Part shown: positions 1-4,179 of the stretch, piece after piece
Layout: each line of letters begins with the position of its first letter
How positions within the stretch are numbered: the first letter of the stretch is position 1
NCBI GenBank assembly: GCA_937942465.1
Contig: CALDEO010000024.1
Span: 1 to 5,690 of the forward strand
Direction of reading: 5' to 3'
DNA: 5,690 nucleotides
Source: an uncultured Saprospiraceae bacterium
Lineage (GTDB): Bacteria > Bacteroidota > Bacteroidia > Chitinophagales > Saprospiraceae
The notes under the pieces: generated by a model
Databases searched by the model: none
Told to the model about the DNA's origin: nothing
The model's input: only the letters and a program-made list of their open reading frames with translations
Program-made: the position numbers and the translations under genes

Positions 1-24
1 CTAGCACATCAATATGAAATTTAT

Positions 25-32
25 TATATTTG
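25..32 (+). promoter_or_regulatory. Bacteroidota-type -7 promoter element for the toxin-antitoxin operon
   Basis: The octamer TATATTTG matches the Bacteroidota sigma-factor -7 consensus TAnnTTTG exactly. It lies 14 bp before the antitoxin ATG, so the transcript would have a very short leader. No TTG is found at the expected -33 distance, although the window begins too close to judge this well. A 6-bp inverted repeat (ATTTAT at 19-24, ATAAAT at 34-39) brackets the element and could be an operator for autoregulation by the antitoxin, but such short AT-only arms arise easily by chance. Confidence 0.5.
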
Positions 33-46
33 GATAAATAACAACT

Positions 47-280
47 ATGAGTGTATCTGTATTAAAAGAAAAAATTCATAACACAGTCGAGCGACTAAAT
101 GATGAAAAAGTCCTAGCTGATATCCTTCGAGTCATAGAACTTGAGTCTAGCACAGGAGCATTGTTATTTAATGAAAATCAAAAAAAGGAACTATCAAAAG
201 CCTGTGATGAAGTAGATCAAGGTGAAACTAGAACCAATGAAAGCGTCGTGAAAGAAATGGAAGAATGGCTATCAAAATAG
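47..280 (+). CDS. Antitoxin-like protein of a type II toxin-antitoxin pair
   Basis: A 77-residue acidic, Lys/Glu-rich, mostly helical small protein, the expected partner of the RelE/ParE toxin encoded immediately downstream. The N-terminal half (residues 4-33) reads as two amphipathic helices. The C-terminal half follows the pattern of small Bacteroidota 'addiction module component' antitoxins: a Gln-Lys-Lys-Glu-Leu helix (about 45-49), an Asp-Gln-Gly-Glu turn (57-60), then a Val-Val-Lys-Glu-Met-Glu-Glu-Trp-Leu helix near the end. That terminal segment probably wraps the toxin and masks its active site. The start at 47 follows closely after a consensus -7 element; no Shine-Dalgarno is seen, which is normal in this phylum. 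Its stop lies inside the toxin gene, so translation is probably coupled. The assignment rests mainly on size, composition and gene order; family membership is from memory. No clear DNA-binding fold is visible, so direct operator binding is uncertain. Confidence 0.72.
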   Translation: MSVSVLKEKIHNTVERLNDEKVLADILRVIELESSTGALLFNENQKKELSKACDEVDQGETRTNESVVKEMEEWLSK

Positions 281-564
281 AATGGACTAATACAGCGATT
301 GTAAATAGAAAAAAGATTCTTGAATACTACATCAAAAGAAACAAATCCAAAGTCTATAGCAATAAATTGAATGCTCTTTTCAATGAAACGGTAGTACAAA
401 TACAACGATTTCCTAAGGCGGGTAAAAAATCTAGCATGATCAATATAAGAGGTCGGGTGATCTCCAACTATATCATAATTTACAAAATCTATATTGATAA
501 GATTTCAATACTAAGAATCTGGGATACTAGACAGAACCCAATTATTGTAGGCGACCTATTCTAA
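265..564 (+). CDS. RelE/ParE-family type II toxin
   Basis: A 99-residue basic protein with the RelE/ParE fold pattern. It has an N-terminal strand ending in Glu-Trp-Thr (6-8), a long helical hairpin (about 10-48), the Arg-Phe-Pro-Lys-Ala-Gly turn (48-53), a strand with Arg62 and Arg64, the strand Asn68-Tyr-Ile-Ile-Ile-Tyr-Lys74, and the C-terminal strand Ile82-Leu-Arg-Ile-Trp-Asp-Thr-Arg-Gln-Asn-Pro92. The Trp-Asp-Thr-Arg-Gln-Asn-Pro ending is characteristic of Bacteroidota members of this family. Such toxins either cleave mRNA on the ribosome (RelE) or inhibit DNA gyrase (ParE); the sequence does not decide between them. The length is typical and the gene looks intact. Its ATG lies inside the antitoxin gene, giving a 16-bp overlap in another frame, the usual arrangement for coupled translation with antitoxin made first. 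The gene ends 18 bp before repeat copy A. Confidence 0.9.
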   Translation: MAIKIEWTNTAIVNRKKILEYYIKRNKSKVYSNKLNALFNETVVQIQRFPKAGKKSSMINIRGRVISNYIIIYKIYIDKISILRIWDTRQNPIIVGDLF

Positions 565-582
565 TGGATACCAATCACTTAC

Positions 583-715
583 TGTTCGTGAGTGGGCTCC
601 GCCCCGAAACAGATGTGATAAAAGGGCTCTGCCCTGAATTATCGCACTAATTTAAGTTACAATAGGGCCAGAGGCCTTACAACACATCCGCTTCATACCA
701 GAGGTATTCGCAAAC
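583..715. repeat. RAYT-associated hairpin repeat, copy A
   Basis: About 133 bp, repeated in the same orientation at 1407-1538 with 8 substitutions and one single-base indel (the T at 593). It contains four short hairpins, each with a 3-base loop: GGGC-TCC-GCCC at 594-604, AGGGC-TCT-GCCCT at 623-635, GGCC-AGA-GGCC at 666-676 (extended by a G-T wobble and A-T pairs to 663-679), and ATACC-AGA-GGTAT at 695-707. The second hairpin has an additional outer stem, TGTGATAA at 614-621 with TTATCGCA at 639-646, separated by a small internal loop, as in REP imperfect palindromes. The first has CTGTT (582-586) against AACAG (608-612). It starts 18 bp after the toxin stop codon and ends 34 bp before the transposase stop codon, so it covers the whole 565-749 gap apart from short flanks. 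It could also shape the 3' ends of both convergent transcripts. No T-tract follows any hairpin, so I do not call a terminator. Confidence 0.85.
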
Positions 716-749
716 AACATCCTCGCAAACAATACATACTGTGTGAATA

Positions 750-1283
750 CTACAAGCCTGTATGTACATATCCTTCATCATTCCAGATATCCTCAAGAAT
801 AGTAACATCTATCAATCCATTGCCATGCACATAATTACTTGCGCTGCTATATCGATAATGCTCCGCAATGTCTACAATACCTGAATTAATAGGATTATTA
901 TGAATGTAATTTAGATTAGTTCTTATCGCCTTTGGGCTATACAATAATACGGGGTGATTATCCTGCTGCCATACTTGATGATCACCGTGGCTATTATTTC
1001 TCTCTGCGCTAAACTTCATTAAATGTAACATCCATAGTCTTCTACTTTCGGTATTTGCTGCATCGATTAAATAATCAATAATCTGTCTTGCTGTAAAAGA
1101 TTTGAAATCTTTAATAATTGAAGATAATCCCGTTGGAACATCTGTTCTTACAATTAAGTGAATATGAGAAGGCATTATGACGTACGCATGCAATATCAAT
1201 CCTTTATTTCGCTGACTATAATTTAAGCTATCCAATATAAACTGAGCATATACAGGTCTAGTAAATACATCAATCCAATCCAC
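750..1283 (-). CDS. REP-associated tyrosine (Y1/HUH, IS200-like) transposase, 5' end probably frameshifted
   Basis: A single-strand DNA transposase of the Y1/HUH superfamily, RAYT type. Numbered from the GTG at 1283 (177 residues), it shows Val6-Phe-Thr-Arg9; the metal-binding His40-Ile-His42 inside Val-Ile-Met-Pro-Ser-His-Ile-His-Leu; the helix Asp59-Phe-Lys-Ser-Phe; Trp105-Gln-Gln-Asp-Asn-His-Pro; and Asn125-Tyr126-Ile-His-Asn-Asn-Pro131, where Tyr126 aligns with the catalytic tyrosine of E. coli RAYT. A Tyr-Arg-Tyr-Ser-Ser-Ala motif (143-148) follows, also typical. RAYT proteins bind and nick hairpin REP sequences, and this gene is flanked by two hairpin repeats, which fits. The GTG start is doubtful: codons just upstream, in the same frame, encode Phe-Ile-Thr-Ile-Thr-Ile, the expected first core beta-strand, with no start codon before an in-frame TGA. 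The ATG that would begin the gene (1336) lies in another frame. Either the protein lacks strand 1 or the gene is a recent pseudogene. All catalytic residues remain. Confidence 0.85.
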   Translation of the reverse strand: MDWIDVFTRPVYAQFILDSLNYSQRNKGLILHAYVIMPSHIHLIVRTDVPTGLSSIIKDFKSFTARQIIDYLIDAANTESRRLWMLHLMKFSAERNNSHGDHQVWQQDNHPVLLYSPKAIRTNLNYIHNNPINSGIVDIAEHYRYSSASNYVHGNGLIDVTILEDIWNDEGYVHTGL

Positions 1284-1336
1284 GATTGTTATTGTTATAA
1301 ATGCAGCCCATTTTCATCTAATATTTTATTCCCCAT
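1284..1336 (-). pseudogene. Detached 5' end of the transposase gene (single-base frameshift)
   Basis: On the minus strand an ATG at 1336-1334 opens a frame reading Met-Gly-Asn-Lys-Ile-Leu-Asp-Glu-Asn-Gly-Leu-His-Leu, which stops at TAA (1297-1295). From 1301 a second frame reads Phe-Ile-Thr-Ile-Thr-Ile and runs straight into Val-Asp-Trp-Ile-Asp of the transposase. Adding one base in the short T run at 1301-1299 would join them as Gly-Leu-His-Phe-Ile-Thr-Ile-Thr-Ile-Val-Asp-Trp, the typical N-terminus of Bacteroidota RAYT proteins, giving a protein of about 195 residues. This is a one-base deletion in the genome or a sequencing error. The codons around it, CAT-TTA, do not form a canonical -1 slippery heptamer. 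Confidence 0.65.
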
Positions 1337-1352
1337 TGTAATTCCATTTTTC

Positions 1353-1379
1353 TAAATATAATAAAGTAGAATTATACAA
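1353..1379 (-). promoter_or_regulatory. Possible transposase promoter
   Basis: On the minus strand TATATTTA (1360-1353) is a one-mismatch match to the Bacteroidota -7 element TAnnTTTG. TTG at 1379-1377 could serve as the -33 element. The spacer of 16 nt is shorter than the usual ~19. The element is 16 bp upstream of the likely original ATG at 1336 and lies between that ATG and repeat copy B, where a promoter for the transposase must be if it has its own. The region is AT-rich, so chance matches are likely. Confidence 0.3.
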
Positions 1380-1406
1380 CAAAACGAATTTGTCATATTA
1401 ACATCT

Positions 1407-1538
1407 TGTTCGTGAGGGGCTCCGCCCCGAAACAGATGTGATAAAAGGGCTCTGCCCTGATTTATAGCACCAATTTGAGTTACAATAAGGCCAGAGGCCT
1501 TAAAACACTTCCTCTTCATACCAGAGGTATTCGCAAAC
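1407..1538. repeat. RAYT-associated hairpin repeat, copy B
   Basis: Direct copy of the element at 583-715, about 132 bp. Its hairpins are GGGGC-TCC-GCCCC at 1416-1428, AGGGC-TCT-GCCCT at 1446-1458, TAAGGCC-AGA-GGCCTTA at 1486-1502 and ATACC-AGA-GGTAT at 1518-1530. The first has an outer imperfect stem, CATCT at 1402-1406 against AGATG at 1434-1438. Compared with copy A the third stem changes a G-T wobble to an A-T pair, and the first stem gains one G-C pair through loss of a T. The outer stem of the second hairpin has a mismatch not present in copy A. It lies upstream of the transposase start and ends 34 bp short of the methyltransferase 3' end, so the two copies bracket the transposase gene. 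A minus-strand reading frame across this element is a by-product of the repeat and not a gene. Confidence 0.85.
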
Positions 1539-1552
1539 ATGATATTCGCAAA
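1528..1552. repeat. Short direct repeat at the outer edge of repeat copy B
   Basis: TATTCGCAAA occurs at 1528-1537 and again at 1543-1552, a 15-bp period. Copy A has the same first unit (705-714), but its second unit is degraded to CTCGCAAAC (722-730). The unit overlaps the right arm of the fourth hairpin and may be an edge or recognition sequence of the element. Its role is unknown. Confidence 0.5.
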
Positions 1553-1572
1553 TAGGAAACGATAAACTCAGG

Positions 1573-2292
1573 CTACAGATGCCCTACAAACCAACTGCAG
1601 CTCCCATCTGACAAATGCTCTTCTAACTCTGGCAATGTCAATGCAGCTTTGTCTTGCACAAAATCTTGAATTGGATAAACATGCATATTATACAAACTAA
1701 AATAATCATGAATCATAGAAGGAGTAGTCCCAAATACTTCAGCCGAGATCGTGTTAAACCTAAAAGTAACTAATGGGCGATTTCGTTCTATTGTCTTAGA
1801 AGCACCTTGCAAAACGGTATATATCCCACCATCAATATCAATATTGATAAGGTCTACATGTTGTCGTTCGCTTAATGCATCATCTAACCTTACCGTTTCT
1901 ACGAAAATGAGTTGATTTTGTCCATTACTAATCATCTTATCGACTTTTTTAAAACTACTCTTTTCTGGATTCGACAAGCTTAAATTGAAACTACTAATTC
2001 CGTTTTTATCACTCAATGCAGCATTAAGAATGTTACAATTAGTTGATTGCGCATACTTCTGTTGTAGCTGATTACAAGATTCCAAAACTGGCTCAAAAAG
2101 AGTATGCACCCCAAGTGGAGCTATGGAAAACACCTCATCAAACAAAACACCTTTATCACCTCCAACATCAATACAATTACTGTCTTCATTGAGGTACTCT
2201 TTCATGAGTTTTGTGATCATCCAATGGTATTCATGATTTTTTGCATTACTCATAGGTACCCTACGAGCCCAATTCTTGATTAAGTCTTTCAT
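1573..2292 (-). CDS. FkbM-family SAM-dependent methyltransferase
   Basis: A 239-residue class I (Rossmann) methyltransferase, probably an O-methyltransferase acting on a glycan, lipid or small metabolite; the acceptor cannot be told from the sequence. Motif I is Cys40-Ile-Asp-Val-Gly-Gly-Asp-Lys-Gly48, the SAM-binding loop. The acidic end of the next strand is Phe66-Glu67-Pro68, which in the family contacts the SAM ribose. Asn90-Ala-Ala-Leu-Ser-Asp95 is the family's conserved 'AhSD' segment. Thr133-Val-Arg-Leu-Asp-Asp138 precedes Asp147-Leu-Ile-Asn-Ile-Asp-Ile-Asp-Gly-Gly156, the FkbM signature, here with Ile-Asp-Gly-Gly where most relatives have Val-Glu-Gly-Ala. The strand Arg172-Pro-Leu-Val-Thr-Phe177 follows. 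Length is normal and no signal peptide is seen, so it is cytoplasmic. The ATG at 2292 is preceded by AAGGGAG, too close to be a good ribosome site. No glycosyltransferase or biosynthetic neighbour is present, so its pathway is unassigned. Confidence 0.85.
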   Translation of the reverse strand: MKDLIKNWARRVPMSNAKNHEYHWMITKLMKEYLNEDSNCIDVGGDKGVLFDEVFSIAPLGVHTLFEPVLESCNQLQQKYAQSTNCNILNAALSDKNGISSFNLSLSNPEKSSFKKVDKMISNGQNQLIFVETVRLDDALSERQHVDLINIDIDGGIYTVLQGASKTIERNRPLVTFRFNTISAEVFGTTPSMIHDYFSLYNMHVYPIQDFVQDKAALTLPELEEHLSDGSCSWFVGHL

Positions 2293-2478
2293 ACTCCCTT
2301 ACTAGCTTATTACTTATTATCTAATTACACCTTTATTAAACGCCAAGTTGGGCAATACAATCGAATTAATCAAGCACAACAGCCATCCAAAAAAGGTCTT
2401 AACTCATTGGCGACTTGATCCTATTTTGTTCTATGCTATTCAAAAATCATGACTTACATTTATATAAAATCACTACCG
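2293..2478. other. Divergent intergenic region between methyltransferase and first T9SS protein gene
   Basis: This 186-bp AT-rich gap must hold the promoters for the minus-strand methyltransferase and the plus-strand secreted-protein genes. I see no exact TAnnTTTG element on either strand. The nearest plus-strand candidates are TATTTTG at 2422-2428 (one base short) and TACATTTA at 2455-2462 (one mismatch). Neither has a convincing TTG at the -33 position. No RNA gene, riboswitch or strong hairpin was recognised. Confidence 0.4.
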
Positions 2479-4140
2479 ATGAAAAACTGGGTTACACTCT
2501 TCATTCTGATAATAAACAGCAATTTCGTATTCAGCCAATTGACAACTCAAAACTTTACTATCAATGACTTTGAGTATTCTATAAGAAGTGATGGCAAGGT
2601 ATTCTCTACTGATGATAACGGTGTAGGATTACGATATAAAGGAGATAATGAGTCACTTCACGAAGGCATTGGATTAGTCGGCTACGGCCCAAATATATCA
2701 GGTAACTTACACTCTTGTGGACATATTGTCGATTATTCAAATCCAAGTTTTTCCAAATTCACATCTGGACTTAGAAATTCTACTACCAGTGCTCTTGAAA
2801 TGGACCAGATCTATGATCAATTTTACACTATCGATCGCAATGATATCTTGAAACATATACAAGACTATGAAGACAACCTAGTGATAGACAATCCTATCAG
2901 TGACATTTTTACATGGCCTGGAAAAAATAACGAATATTATAGCGATACTATAAGTTATGATACCCCAGCCGCATTTGCTCCATTTTTTGATGTAAATGGA
3001 AATAATAAGTATGAGCCACAGCTAGGCGAATACCCTAATATCGACGACCAGTCGATATGGGATATGCCAATAAGTAATATAGTATTAAAATACTTTACCA
3101 GTGATTCTCTATACAACTCTACTGCGCAACCTTTGTTACTAAATGGGCTTGTTATGATTTATGGTTTTGATTGTTCCATTGATGACCTTGATCTAACAAA
3201 TTATCTTTTTGTACAACATATAATAACTTCTATTGGCATTACAGACTACCTTGATTTCAAATTAGGCATCGATCACAACTTCGCATTTGGCGATAGTGGT
3301 AATGATTATTTGTCATATGATACTGTTGACAACACTATTATCTGCTACAATGATCCGCTAATACCTGATACGTACTCCAGAACTCAGGGCAAAGTACTTA
3401 GCACTTTTTTGTTGGGTGGCTTATATGAGTATACTCTCTTTAACGGAAATATACCACCCATTTTTCATACGCCTCAATACTTCAACCACTACGATACAGA
3501 TACTACCTTAGCAACAAGTGGCCCTACAAACGATGAACAGTTTTATGATAATACACTTAGTGGATTGTGGAAAGATGGAACAGTAAAAACTCCCTCAGCA
3601 TATGGGTATAATGGCCTAACTGGAGAGACATACCCATATTCATTTGATGGGTACATAGGATCTACAGATGGGTGGAATGAGTCAATAGAAGGCAATAACT
3701 CAGGCAAAAGAAATGCATTGCATATTTTTCCACCAATAAAGTTACAACCCCAATCTGTAAATTCATTGACTCATATATTTCATGTCTCAGATACGGTTGA
3801 AGGACTTCCCGACTATTCACAAAACCATATTAACCGTATTGAAATACAGTCATTCCTACAAGGAAGCAGTGCTTTTAACTGTTACCCCAATACCGCCACA
3901 ACTGACTCTGGAGTTGACATTGAGATTAGTCTCTTTCCTAATCCCTCAGAAAATCAATTTTGTATTCGTAGCAATTACATCATAAAAAAAGTTGACCTAT
4001 ACAACGAGCTAGGCCAACTTGTACAATCTAGGATTTATAATCATATTGATATAGTGCTAGATATTAATGTCCCCGGTATCTACTTCGCTCATATCACAAC
4101 AGGTCAAGGTACACATGTTGAAAAACTGGTGAAAATTTAA
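2479..4140 (+). CDS. Secreted surface protein with T9SS type A C-terminal sorting domain (paralog 1)
   Basis: A 553-residue exported protein of unknown function. Residues 1-19 form a Sec signal peptide (Met-Lys-Asn-Trp, a hydrophobic stretch, likely cleavage Val-Phe-Ser|Gln). The body contains Arg-Ser-Asp-Gly-Lys-Val-Phe (36-42), Asp-Tyr-Glu-Asp-Asn (129-133), an Asp/Asn-rich loop with spacing like a calcium site (Asp171, Asn173, Asn175, Glu179, Glu184), Ser-Gly-Pro (347-349), Leu-Ser-Gly-Leu-Trp-Lys-Asp-Gly (360-367), Asp-Gly-Trp (397-399) and Gly-Leu-Pro-Asp-Tyr (442-446). Cys232 and Cys468 match cysteines in the downstream paralog and may pair. Residues ~482-553 are the sorting domain, opening with Leu-Phe-Pro-Asn-Pro (485-489) and containing Leu-Tyr-Asn-Glu-Leu-Gly-Gln-Leu. 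T9SS would cleave it and attach or release the protein. An upstream in-frame ATG at 2449 is rejected because the paralog aligns from Met at 2479 and the extra ten residues spoil the signal peptide. I recall similar uncharacterised large secreted proteins across Bacteroidota. Confidence 0.85.
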   Translation: MKNWVTLFILIINSNFVFSQLTTQNFTINDFEYSIRSDGKVFSTDDNGVGLRYKGDNESLHEGIGLVGYGPNISGNLHSCGHIVDYSNPSFSKFTSGLRNSTTSALEMDQIYDQFYTIDRNDILKHIQDYEDNLVIDNPISDIFTWPGKNNEYYSDTISYDTPAAFAPFFDVNGNNKYEPQLGEYPNIDDQSIWDMPISNIVLKYFTSDSLYNSTAQPLLLNGLVMIYGFDCSIDDLDLTNYLFVQHIITSIGITDYLDFKLGIDHNFAFGDSGNDYLSYDTVDNTIICYNDPLIPDTYSRTQGKVLSTFLLGGLYEYTLFNGNIPPIFHTPQYFNHYDTDTTLATSGPTNDEQFYDNTLSGLWKDGTVKTPSAYGYNGLTGETYPYSFDGYIGSTDGWNESIEGNNSGKRNALHIFPPIKLQPQSVNSLTHIFHVSDTVEGLPDYSQNHINRIEIQSFLQGSSAFNCYPNTATTDSGVDIEISLFPNPSENQFCIRSNYIIKKVDLYNELGQLVQSRIYNHIDIVLDINVPGIYFAHITTGQGTHVEKLVKI

Positions 4141-4179
4141 ACGAAAAATATTTAGTTGAGTCTACACAAAATTTACAAA

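Noticed and set aside
217..405. Minus-strand open frame of 62 codons
   Set aside because: Fully antisense to the overlapping toxin-antitoxin genes, composition typical of a shadow frame (runs of Ser, Phe, Ile), no recognisable motif.
594..635. GC-rich hairpins after the toxin gene as an intrinsic terminator
   Set aside because: No run of T follows any stem on either strand, and the same hairpins recur in copy B as part of a mobile repeat.
1295..1303. Programmed -1 frameshifting in the transposase mRNA
   Set aside because: The sequence GCATTTA is not a X-XXY-YYZ slippery heptamer and the GGGCTG just upstream is not an obvious stimulator; a plain one-base deletion explains it better.
583..1538. 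CRISPR array or attachment-site pair
   Set aside because: There are only two long repeats 691 bp apart with a transposase between them, with no regular short spacers and no integrase.
1352..1540. Minus-strand open frame of 62 codons across repeat copy B
   Set aside because: It is made largely of the hairpin repeat, the protein has no family features, and palindromes account for the lack of stops.
3782..3985. Plus-strand open frame of 67 codons inside the first secreted-protein gene
   Set aside because: Out-of-frame shadow of a strongly supported coding region that includes part of its sorting domain.
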